Translations under genes and position numbers: made by a program
In this document: one piece after another, positions 37,720 through 49,000 of the stretch
Layout of the letters: each line of letters starts with the position of its first letter
Numbering within the stretch: the stretch's first letter is position 1
The notes under the pieces: model-generated
Told to the model about the DNA's origin: nothing
The model's database searches: none
Seen by the model: only the letters and a program-made list of their open reading frames with translations
NCBI RefSeq assembly: GCF_019703515.2
Contig: NC_059374.1
Span: 19,141,095-19,205,094 of the forward strand
Direction: 5' to 3'
Source: Myxocyprinus asiaticus
Lineage: Eukaryota > Chordata > Actinopteri > Cypriniformes > Catostomidae
Length of the DNA: 64,000 nt

Positions 37720-38640
37720 TGTCATTCAAAACCTGTATGACTTTCTTTCTTAAGCAGAACACAAACAGTTAAAATGTAAATGAATATTCCGGTCCATCTT
37801 TGCAATGGTAGTTGATAGGGACTCACTTTAAAGATCAACAAAGTATCCGAAGGTATCATAAAAACAGTCCATATGACTCATGCATCAAATTCCAAGTCTT
37901 CTGAAGGCATACAATATGGTGAGAAACAACCCAAAAGTTCTTTTTCAGTGAAAACCTTGTCACATGGACTACCTTTATGATACTTTTGGGTGCTTTTTTA
38001 AGATTTTAAGTTAAAGTGTGTCATTTTTCTACCACAGCACAAAATTTATTGTTTTGGCATATTAAAGGTGCTGTAAGAAATTTTAGCATTCTGAAGCTTT
38101 CACGTGACTGAGCTGTTGGATTAGCCATGCCCCCTCATTCCAAAACCCCGCCCTCCACAGATGATTTTAAGACCAAAACCGAGCAAAAGAGTAGCATTGT
38201 TTGTTCCTGTGGCTGTCAAATTCAACAATGGCACAATAGTGCCCCCAACTGACAAACATTATGAATCATAGCCTCAATGATCTGCTTCAAATACAACACT
38301 ATGAGAACAGGCAAAATGATTGACAGGTGAAAAGCATCAATGTCCACGGTCTGCAGACACTTTTTTGTTTGCTGTTTACAAAGTCTACAGCTGTCACGCG
38401 AGATATCCCAGGACACTTATTTAATTCATATCTTTAAGGGGTAGGACATTTTTTTGCATACTTTTACATTAAAATAAATCACTTATAGCACCTTTAAGAT
38501 GGGACAGGAGAAAGTATTTGAACATCAAAAAAAGAGTACACACATCAGCTGTAAAGTGAGTCCCTATCAACTGCCATTGTATTCGGAATATTATTTATTT
38601 TTTCTTTTGTGTTCCACATAAGAAAGTCATATGGGTCTAG
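37720..38640. mobile_element. TTAA-type MITE with inverted arms, interrupted by another MITE
   Basis: TAGTTGATAGGGACTCACTT (about 37809) is matched in inverse by AAGTGAGTCCCTATCAACTG (about 38555), and CTTTCTTTCTTAAG near 37742 by the inverse near 38615. The 38062-38497 element lies between the arms. Confidence 0.65.
38062..38497. mobile_element. TTAA MITE, AAAGGTGCTGTAAG family, complete copy
   Basis: It starts TTAAAGGTGCTGTAAG and ends CTTATAGCACCTTTAA. The interior shares CCAAAACCCCGCCCTCC and GCACAATAGTGCCCCCAACT with the truncated copy at 30272. Confidence 0.82.
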
Positions 38641-39309
38641 AGGTCTACCAAAAATGAAAATGTATTTACTCACCCTCATGCCATCCCATATGTGTATGGT
38701 ATTCTTTCTCTGCTGAATACAAATGAAGAATATCTCAGCTCTGTAGGCCCATACATTTCAAGTGAATGGTGACCAGAACTTTGAAGGTCCAAAAAGCATA
38801 TAAAAGTATAAAAGCATAAAAGTAATCCATATGACTCCAGTGGTTAAATCTATATCTTCAGAAGTGATATGATAGGTGTGGGTGAGAAACAGATCAATAT
38901 TTTAGTCCTTTTTTACTATAAATATCCACTTTAACTTCCACATTCTTCTTTTGTTTTTGGCGTTTCACATTATTTGTGCATATCACCATCAACTGGGCGA
39001 GGAGAATTTATTGTAAAAAAGGACTTAAATATTGATCTGTTTCTCACCCACACTTATATCGCTTCTGTAGATATGGACTTAACCACTGAAATGGTATGGA
39101 TTACTTTAATGCTGCCTTTATGTGCTTTTTGGACCTTCAAAGTTCTGGCCACCATTCACTTGCACTGCATGGACCTACAGAGCTAAATAAAAATAAAAAA
39201 ATCTTTGTTTATGTTCTGCAGAAGTAAGAAAGTCATACACATTTGGGATAGCATGAGGGTGAGTAAATGATGAGAGAATTTTCATTCATGGGTGAACTAT
39301 CCCTTTTAG
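38641..39309. mobile_element. MITE of AGGGATAGTTCACC family with long hairpin arms
   Basis: The right end reads GGGTGAACTATCCCTTTTAG. The arm GTGAATGGTGACCAGAACTT (near 38763) pairs with the inverse near 39150. The left terminus is degraded (CTACCAAAAATGAAAATG). It is related to the element at 3447-3877. Confidence 0.75.
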
Positions 39310-40754
39310 TGATTCATGAGATCAGAAATGCTTATTTTGACAGAAAATAATAGGCAAACTTAACCAACCGTATGTTTTCATGATATCCACTCAACATTAC
39401 TCATATTACATGTGCACTTTAATGGAATGAAAGGACATGGACAGAAACATGTTCACATTAAATTTATTACATTTGGAAATACATGCACCATAAACATGCT
39501 GATTTAAATCAGTGTAAAGAGTATGTATAAAACTACCAAATTCCCCCTATATTTTCAATAGCATATTTTGGGTTAGTTTGTGTGTTATTTAACCCACTGA
39601 AGCAAAAGCACATCTCACCTTTATCCTGCCATACAGTTTTAGGACTCCTATAGTGTTTATCCAATACACAGTTATACAGTGCATCTCATTAGCAATGCCA
39701 TACAAAGCACATAAACTGAACAGTCTCTGTTGCTCTAATAATGCTAAATGGTTAAATAGGGCGTGGCTTAAACATTTCTTAAGCAAACATAATATAATCC
39801 TCAAAATAGTGTTACGAGTTACAGTACTTGTATTTCAAATAGGCAATTTAACAAAAAAGCTAAACTGTGTTAACTCATTATTGTACCTGTTTCAGTAAGA
39901 ACACAAATGTCAGGGCATATTGTTCATGCAAAAAATAAATAATTAAATAACGAATAATTTTCTAAAGCAAATGAAAACAACTGTTTACAACTATGAACTT
40001 TTTCTTCATTTTACAAATAGGAGTGTGATCTCTTAGCTTTGTCATTTGGTGTTTTCATTAGTGTGATAAACCTTTCACAGTACTACTAAACACAGCAGAA
40101 TAAAGGTACAAACATATAGAAATCTCTACTGCAAACTGCCACTCACTCTTAGCCAAAACAAAAAAAACGAGGTAATGTAACTTTCACAGTGACAAAGAAG
40201 TACACAAACTAGATAAACTACCACAGCACAGGACGGTATGGTCCATAAAGGGTGATTTGAATTTCTCAGATATTAACATTTACAGTATCTAGTGTAACTT
40301 GTGTTAATATTCTAGAAAGATTTTGCAATGTATGGCTGTTATCAACGATACAAAACTATCTTAAAAATGGCTCAACTCTGTTTACAAGAAACTTTACCAA
40401 CAGCACTGAATTGGATATCCGGGTATCCAGACAGCCATATCAGAGTCTGCTAACAACAAATTATAAATCTAATCATAACTACATTTTAAATAAAGTCTTT
40501 GCTCCTCATGCTCAAAATTGACTAAACAAATTTTGTCCTACAATTGTCAAAAATGATTATAAATTAAACAAAACAAAACACATATACAATCCAATATTAT
40601 AAAAATGTACAGGCATAAATAGTACCAAAGAGTAATTCGAACTATTGATGAGCTCAGAAAACGTACACAAAAATCTGTAGCTAAAACGGTTTAAAAAGGA
40701 CATGTCTATCTATGTGCCTGTAACATTTAAAAGTAAGAGGAGTGCCTGGCTGAC
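39310..40754. other. Unique AT-rich DNA downstream of flot2
   Basis: No transposon ends and no coding exon were recognised. It might include distal 3' UTR of flot2, since AATAAA on the minus strand occurs near 39460, but this is unproven. Confidence 0.35.
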
Positions 40755-41275
40755 TCTAACTGTACGTTTCCACTGGTGCGTTGTGAGTGAAGGTGAGCGA
40801 GCTTTTTCAATTCATTCCTATGGAAGTCGAGGTCCACGCTCTTGAAGTGGATTGTGGGATTGACAGTGCCACGGAAAAAGCGTTCATTTTAAAATCTGTC
40901 ATAAGCGCTTTAAAATATGCCTTTAATGCTGGAGATTCTGCTGGATTCAATGCTTTAATCACATCATTATGTTTATTTCTGACTTCAAAGAGGTTTCAAG
41001 GCATGAAGTCTCCATTACATTCATTGTGGCTAGATAAGTGTAATAAATCAACACTGTTTGTACAATGTGGGCATTTCAGAAATGAAGCTGGCATCTTTCC
41101 AATTGTAATTGCACACATATAAAATTATATTATTGCTCGTGTACTGAAAACAATGAGAGACATACACACCTGCTTTGCATATTACAAACACCCCCCAAAG
41201 CGGTAGCTGTCTAGCATGTTGAGCGGAGATGAGCAGAGTTTTTCCGCACCAGTGGAAACATATGGTAACGCTGCG
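40755..41275. mobile_element. Element with CGTTTCCACTGGTGCG inverted ends (copy A)
   Basis: The left end TGTACGTTTCCACTGGTGCG is followed by about 480 bases and then by the inverse type CGCACCAGTGGAAACATATG. No transposase frame was seen. Confidence 0.7.
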
Positions 41276-41593
41276 TTTCCACTTGTGCTGAAGAAATCTG
41301 CTCAAACCCATTCACCAGCGCTGAGTCAGAATATCCATACTTCTCTACTATATACAGTATGCCAGAAACAGTATGCCAATCGAGCAGTATGTCCGAATCC
41401 ACAGTATTCATAAAGCAGAAAGAAAGAAATACCTGGATGGCCTACTACTTCCGACAAGATTTTTAAGTGCGGATCGACTGGATACTTAACGATCCCATAA
41501 TCCCTCAGGAGCTGATGCGAAGTCACATTCAAAACACTGGATTTACAAGGAATGGCGGTGAATTGTGAGGCGGACACCTCTTCTCAACTGTAA

Positions 41594-41596
<3 letters not shown>

Positions 41597-41652
<56 letters not shown>
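41597..41652. repeat. (TA)n microsatellite
   Basis: About 27 TA units inside the copy B element. Confidence 0.95.
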
Positions 41653-41655
<3 letters not shown>

Positions 41656-41709
41656 AAGATAATTGTTCCTTGTACTTAAATTGTGCTTGTTTAACAAAAC
41701 CAAAGCAGA

Positions 41710-42162
41710 GGAGGCCTGGGTAGCTCAGCAAGTTAAGACGCTGACTACCACCCCTGGAGTTGCAAGTTCGAATCCAGGGTGTGCTGAGTGACTCCAGTCA
41801 GGCTTCCTAAGCAACCAAATTGGCCCGGTTGCTAGGGAGGGTAGAGTCACGTTGTGTTAACCTCCTCGTGGTCGCTATAATGTGGTTCTCACTCTCAGGT
41901 GGGGCACGTGCGTGGATGCCACGGAGAATAGCGTGAGCCTCCTGCGCAATAGGTCTTCGTGGTAATGCGCTCAACAAGCCACGTGATAAGATGCATGGAC
42001 TGACGGTCTCAGACGCGGAGGCAACTGAGATTCTTCCTCCGCCACCCGGATTGAGGCGAGCCACTACGCCACCACGAGGACTTAGAGCACATTGGGAATT
42101 GGGCATTCCAAATTGGGGAGAAAAGGGGAGAAAATCCAAAAAAAAAAAAAAAAAAAAAATCA
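41710..42162 (+). mobile_element. tRNA-derived SINE with 17-bp target-site duplication
   Basis: The head has pol III boxes GGTAGCTCAGCAAGTTAAG and AGTTCGAATCC, as in a tRNA. A tRNA-unrelated body follows, then GGGGAGAAAATCC and a run of about 20 A. AACAAAACCAAAGCAGA occurs on both sides (41693-41709 and 42163-42179) without a mismatch, so insertion was by target-primed reverse transcription. It has no coding role. Confidence 0.92.
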
Positions 42163-42460
42163 AACAAAACCAAAGCAGATAGTTTTCATGATTGTTGTTA
42201 TTACGTTACATATTCGGGTCACCTCAGATGAAGTATGTCCGAAATCTATTCATACTACTAAAAGAACGTACTGTTTTGCCAGCCGAGATGTGCATCCTTC
42301 ATCAAATACAGTACGCAGTTTCAGACGCAGCACACGGCAGCTTGCTCCGCGCCTCTGTCAATCCCACAATTCCCCTCACGAGTGTGGAACTCGGCTACCG
42401 TATGAATGAATTGAAAACACATGCTCAGCTCACAACGTGCCAGTGGAAACGTACGGTAAT

Positions 42461-43045
42461 ATGACACTGATAATTAGGCAATGCTATTGCCAGAGAGCTC
42501 AGTAGTACATTAAAATGTTACTTGCTACTCTACAACCTACAAGATCAATGGCTTCCTGAATGTTAAAAATTATGGCAGGATCTGCACAGTAGCTAGATAT
42601 ATGCCCTACAACCAATTAAAAAGCATTGATAGAGTTTGGACAGACAAAAAAAGATTTGATTGTAATCTAAAGCTGACTTACCATATCAAGTGTTACTGCA
42701 GTGTTAAGATGAAAAATAAAGTATATAGTGTTGTAATAGCTTAAAATGATAATTTAGCATGATGACACAATAAAGTGAAACAAAAAAGGACATACATGTT
42801 TCCAAATGATGTAAAAATAAAATAGGAATTGTGGAATGTGGGAGCAGCAGTGCATGCAGATATTCTGGTCCTATAAAACATTAAGGCACCAGAGGTATCA
42901 AAAATCTACCTGTTTGGTTTTTGTTTTTCCATTTTATAAAAGAAAAGAAAAGAAAAAAAAAAAAAGAGAGGATCTTCCAAGTAGTCTAAAGGCAGTTTCA
43001 GTGAGTGCATACAACATATCATGGAGGAGACAGAACTTAATGGCT
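42461..43045 (-). other. flot2: Probable flot2 3' UTR, proximal part
   Basis: This follows the flot2 stop codon at 43046. It is AT-rich and includes an A/G tract at about 42940-42969. No AATAAA on the minus strand was confirmed within it, so the transcript probably continues into or beyond the repeats at 40.8-42.5 kb. Confidence 0.5.
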
Positions 43046-43084
43046 TCATGCTTGAGCATCTGTCAACTTCTGCAACAGAGGGAT
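43046..43084 (-). CDS. flot2: flot2 coding exon 11 (C-terminus and stop)
   Basis: After the acceptor CTACAG, the frame reads [12 protein letters not shown] followed by TGA at 43048-43046. This matches the IPL.KK start of the last flotillin-2 exon and brings the protein to exactly 428 residues. The exon is too short for routine ORF finding. The 3' UTR continues to lower coordinates; its end is not resolved. Confidence 0.92.
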   Translation of the reverse strand: MPLLQKLTDAQA

Positions 43085-46000
43085 CTGTAGAATTAGAAGT
43101 TAAATATTATTAATTATTAAAAATTACTGCCAGCTTATTGATATGTATTATGCAGGTGAATCTCACAAAGAAATGCCTGGGTCATGTTTCAATCAATAAT
43201 AAAAATAAATAAAAAACAAGACATTATAGTTTGCATTCAGAACACAAAGCCTGCTTTTAGGACCATTAAGATTTTGCATTGTGACATTATTTTTGTTACA
43301 ATTAAGCACATTACCAAATTCACATTACCAGGGTTGTGCCCCATTCATAATTGAATGAAGAAAACCAATTCAATTCCTGAATTTGCACTGAATTTGAATT
43401 GAGGTAGCAAAAATGTTGTAGAATTGTAGTCTTAGCCTCAGACGGCATGCCCGTCTAATGCTTACAGCACACAACACTGGAAAACGCTTTCTCGATCAAC
43501 TCAGCACAAATCTGATTGGCTGGTTTGATGAAACTTCTGCGAGTAGACGGACACAGGATGTTTCATCAATCCACCTGGAAGGTTCCATGTTGATAGTATG
43601 AGCGCTTTTGAGGATGAAATAATCAGAGAATTTGCCCAAGTTTGCCAGGTTAGTGACATCAAATCTTCTTAAGATACTCAAGAGTTCTGTTTAAGGCACG
43701 TAGCAAAAAGTAAAGCTGATATCCACGACCAGAGCTGCATTTTCTGCTTTATTAACTTAGTCATGTCTGTGAAATTCTCTATAATGAGATTTTCTGTGCG
43801 GCCCTTAGACTCTCTACCCTATTTCTGCAATTCTCCTGTGTGTTTTCTGTGCAATCACTCGCGGAGAGTCACGCGGCATTAAATAAATTATTTTTTCCCC
43901 ATGTCGGTCTTTTATTATGGTATGATACATCTACGATAACCACGCCCCTAATCACCCCGTAATGAGAAAACGACTGTTATTGGTCGCTTCACATGTCAGT
44001 TAGATGGCTTTTCCTGTCTATATGGGCAGCTCTTGGCCAACTGAAGCAGCTATAGGCCCCAGATGTATTCATAGGTCTGGCTACATGAGACTAGTAGAAT
44101 TGCAATTTGAATTTAAATTTAAGGAAGTAAAACATGTTATCATATTATCACAAGCACAGTCATGGTAGGTCATTTGTTTTTTTGCGATGTCAGGATGAGT
44201 TTGTTTCTCTAATAAAATTATCAGTTTGTTGATTGTTTCCCTTGTCGTGTTTAATGTAGCAAGTGTCGAGGTCAGTGCGTGCCATTTTAATGAACTTGCG
44301 TTCATGTGATGAGTAAAAATGTGATATTATTGTTTTAAGACAACAAGCACATTGCTTTCCATGAAATATACTGTATGTTTATAGAAATGTACATGAGCTC
44401 AGAATATAACAGTTTAAAACCATTTTAATAAAGGAAGCAATATTCATAAGACTAGTGTAAGTTGACAGAGTTTAAGGAATCTTCTTAAAGTGACTTAATT
44501 TATGTATTTATTGAATATGTAAAATCATATGAAACACGTACAGCTAATATGTAAAAGTCATGGCAGATTGACATTTAAGTTCAGTTAATTTCCTTAAAAT
44601 GAAAAATAATTTACTTAAAACAGCAATGCAAACTTAATTTCTTTAAGTTCTACAAACACATCACTTTTTACAGTATTAATAATTAATAATAAATATTATC
44701 AAATGTAATCATGTTTAAAATGCCACCTGTAGATGTTTGTATTTCATTTATATCACTGTTTTGAATCTATTTTTATTAAGTTTTCTGAAAACAATGTGGT
44801 GGACCATTTCTGGTGCTGTACTGCAAAAACAAAATATTTTGATGACTATGTAAATTGTATTTATTTATTTATTGTAATACTGTAATTAAAATAATCCTGT
44901 CCAATGGTATTTTTATTAAAGTGCAATCCTCACATAATGTATAAATACTGTGCTTTATAATTTAAATAATAATAATAATAATAAAAAAACATTTTTCACA
45001 TTAAAGTGCTGAAAATTTTAGTTCTGGTTTAATTGTCATGAAAATAATATTGATAAAATATTGATGAAAATTATAAAAATATTGTTTTGTTTTTTCTTTA
45101 GGGGTGATAGGGGTGAAATATGACCCAGGCTATTTTTGACAGATTTTGTGAGATTCACACATGAACTGAAACATTGGCACAGCATGCTTTTTTACCCATT
45201 CAGAAGGCAGGAAAATGTTTAATGTTTAAAACATTCAATTGCCAAGTGAAAAACAAGTGAATTGCCCATCTAAAAAGAAAAACAGTTGGCCAAAAAAAGC
45301 ATATGACTGTTTTGTCTTAAAGGCCTGGTGTACTTCACAGAGTTTTAGTCAATAGCTGATTAAATCACGTGCGTGATTTAACCTGCACTCTCACCTTGGA
45401 CAGGTCAACACCTGTAAGTGCATTAATGGACACGGGCAACTCGGCTAGGAGCCTGTTCACCTCCCCAGTCACACGGCTGCCCTCCCCACTCAGAATAACA
45501 ATCTCATTGGTCTTGGCCAGAGGAGCCGACACTTTGGCAGCGATCTGCGTGTGATGAACATTAGGACAGTTAGAAAATCACAATGTGACAAATAGCAAAG
45601 CATTAAATATCAATACAGACCCTGTCAAACTGCATTGGAGATTAATTACATACTTATATGGTTGTCACAATACCAAAATATCAGAAGTCAATACCAATGC
45701 AAGTGAAATTGTACTAAATCGTGATGCTTGATACCACAGCATTAATATGCTAACGTGATACACTAAACGTGATAGTAATTATTCAATTAAACAGTCATAA
45801 GCTGAAATAATTTAAGAGGAGTGTTTTTCTGTCTTCTGTCAATTGTTTGATTACTAACATATTATTGATTAATAACATGCATTTTATTTTATTTTATTTT
45901 AGTATAGACTTGGCACTGAAGTACCAGTGCTTTTGACATCCCTATTCCAAATAATACATTTTCTATTTAACCCTTCTTTACTGTTCGAGTCATTTTTTGA

Positions 46001-49000
46001 GCTATTTCACTTTTCTTTTTCAAATTAAAAATGGTTTACTTCATTGGAGTGGCACAAGGCTTGGTGACCTTTCCTCTACTTGCCATCTGATCACACAAAA
46101 AACAAAAAAACTGGACTTGATTTGAGTGACACTTACTGGTCCGGGTCAAATTTGAACCGGCTTAGGAAATGAATGGGTGAGGCTATAACACTGAGCATTT
46201 TTTTTAATTTTATTTATCAAATAAAATCAATCAATCAGCCATAATGCGAAACACCCAATGATGGGGAAAGACTCTAGCACATCCACAATGCAGAACATAC
46301 AAACACACATACACAGGAATGAATTTGTGAGACTACAATGCAGAGCTGTTTTTTTTTTTTATTTTGTCAAATATCAATCAGCCACAATGCAGCATGCACG
46401 CACACATACACACACGCACATACAGATCAAAGTCAGAGTTTGACCCCAGATTACTGCTGTTCACGTCACTGATTTGAATTTTTTTGATGTTTGCAAAAAA
46501 TGCAAATTTGCCACTGCAAAGTCTTCTGTTTGTACACAAACTGTAATATTGCTGTTCATATCAGTTTATTGCTGTTTGTTTTATTGACATTTTTATTTAT
46601 TTACTCTATTGAGAAATTTAATTTTGATGTTTGATGTCTGAAATAAATAACAGATAACAAAATGCTTTATGTCTTCTCTTTATAATACCTCCGGTTTGAC
46701 TGTGAGCATAATGTAGCTTTATCGCAAGAACTGGCACTTCAAAACAAGTGGTTTAAAAAACAAAAAAGCTAAACTTTGGCAAATAATAGTCTTTGATGAT
46801 GTCTAAGTATATATCCAAATTCATAACTTGTGAATGCATCTAGAAATTAATTAAGTTTGTTTCAACATTGGGTAACAGAGACTAGGCCCATCTAAATCAA
46901 TGAATCACTATAGCCACCTACTGGAATTAAGTGTTATTTCATGTTAGGTTATGTTTTTATTTTTTCACCAGATGGCAGCAAATGCTCCAAAAGCCTGACA
47001 CAATCTAATATTTTCTTAATTTTTTACAGAAGTGAAATTAATATATCTCGAATTAAGTCTAAATACCATCGAATTCCAGATGAAAAGCAAAAGAATTTAT
47101 TGAAATTAATTTTCTTTATAAAAAATCCTAACCCTATTCAATATATTATTACCTTATCCGGGTCAAATTTGACCAAGAACAGTAAAGGTGTTGGCCTGTA
47201 ATGAACAGTACCCAAGGGTTAACTAATCATAAGCCATCTCTGTTAAACAAACAACCAGAAAAAGTTCCTTCACCTTGGGCAGTGCTTCTAGGACGAGTGC
47301 AGTCTTGGCAGCATCTCCGTACTGCTGGTAGGCCTCTGCCTTCAGCCTCATTCTTTCTGCCTCGGCTTTTCCCACAGATGAGATAGAGATGGCCTCGGCT
47401 TCTCCAATCTTCCTGATCTTCTCTGCCTCTGCCTGAGCAGTCAGAACTTTCTTCAACCTGTACAATGGCACAAATACATTACAATTAATTTCAGTCAGTG
47501 TAACAGATAAATTCATCACACACATAATGGGTATTTTATTAATCAGATGCACTATTTGGGTATGTTACCATGCAAAGAATGTTTTAAGCAAAACATAATT
47601 TCTTATTTCTTTCTTGTGATTTTTGGGGTGAAAAGTGACCCGTTGTTTCTGACAGGTTTTGTGAGATTCACTCAATAACTAATAAATTACTAAATTAGAA
47701 ACGTAAAACTGTGTTTGTAATATTAGCCAGATAAACATATTTCAGGTAAATCCAAACACACTCACTTCTGCCCTTCAGCCAGCTGCTGCATTTTGTAGGC
47801 CTCAGCCTCAGCAGGGCGCTTAACCGTAGCGACCAGCTCCATCTCTGTCCTTTCAATCTCTTTCTCCTCAATAGTGATCAGCTTTTTTCTTTGTACCACC
47901 TCAATCTCAATCTCCTCTAATCGGATCTTCTGCTGCTCTTTAGCTGCCTGCAGTTCATAGGCCAGCTGTGCCTCAGCTTTCTGTGTGGAAGATACACAAG
48001 TCACAAGTTTACTATCACTGTCATCTCAGACGAAAGGTCTACTCACACCAAGACCCAAATTAATCTTTGTTGGGCTAAATGATAACCAAATTCACTTCTG
48101 TGGCGCTGATTGACGAGTAGAAAACAAGACGACCAAACAGCTCTGCGAGAGCTTTGTTCATCACGGTGTGAGAAGGTCCAAAGGCATCATTTGTTTCTGT
48201 TCAAAATCTTGTTTCCAACGAATATTCGGTCTTGGTGACCAGCTGATGACCCTGGATAAAAAAATGAGAGAAATCAAACCCAACCTTAGTGTTCACTTCT
48301 TGATTGAAATCAGCTTTCTGCAGCTCCAACTCTCTCTTGGAGTCGGCCATTTTAGTGTCTGCCAAGAACTTGACATCCATCATTTCTTTCTTCATTTCAG
48401 CTTCCTGATCAGGAAAAACACAGAAGCTAATGAGCATCTCACATTTATTGGATAAATGCATCAGCACTAGAGAGAGTGAAGCCACAAGTCTCTTACTCTA
48501 ATCCCTGCATCTCTCTCTGCCTCGGCCACCCCAATGTTCGCATCCCTTTGGACAGCAGCCGTTTGTGTCTTCCCAAGAGAGCTCAGGTAGTCCAGCTTAT
48601 CATACACATCCTGTAAGGAAGAACAAATGTACAGCAGTGATTAGGAAATTATACTTAACATAAAAACAGTTTAGATTAATATCACTGTGTAAGTTTCCTG
48701 TTTCCTTTTATGCTGAAACTCCAGCATTAATACTTCATGAGCAGCAAAAAAAAAAAAAAAAAAAAAATCAAATCATGACTATACTGAACAACCAATGGCT
48801 ATGTACTATAAGAGCACATGTCCATAAGGATGTCCGATACATATTTTTCACAAAAATGGCACTTTCTCAAACTGGCAACGAAAACGATGATCGCTAAAGA
48901 TCATGTGTGCCGTGATTGTTCTCTATGCTCTAAATTTGGTGCTGACTATACACAAACGTGTCAAAGAGGGGCCTTATTTTTAATTTTGTGATTGATTATG

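Larger units (their letters stand above)
41276..42460. mobile_element. Adjacent element with CGTTTCCACT inverted ends (copy B), with SINE inside
   Basis: The left end CTGCGTTTCCACTTGTGCTG and right end ACGTGCCAGTGGAAACGTAC form an inverse pair. It abuts copy A and contains a (TA)n tract at 41597-41652 and the SINE at 41710-42162. Confidence 0.65.

Noticed and set aside
41710..41790. Functional tRNA gene
   Set aside because: The A and B boxes are the head of a SINE; the cloverleaf is not maintained and a body with poly-A tail follows.
41807..42163. 118-residue minus-strand frame
   Set aside because: Antisense reading of the SINE, with Phe run from its poly-A tail; a related frame occurs in the second SINE.
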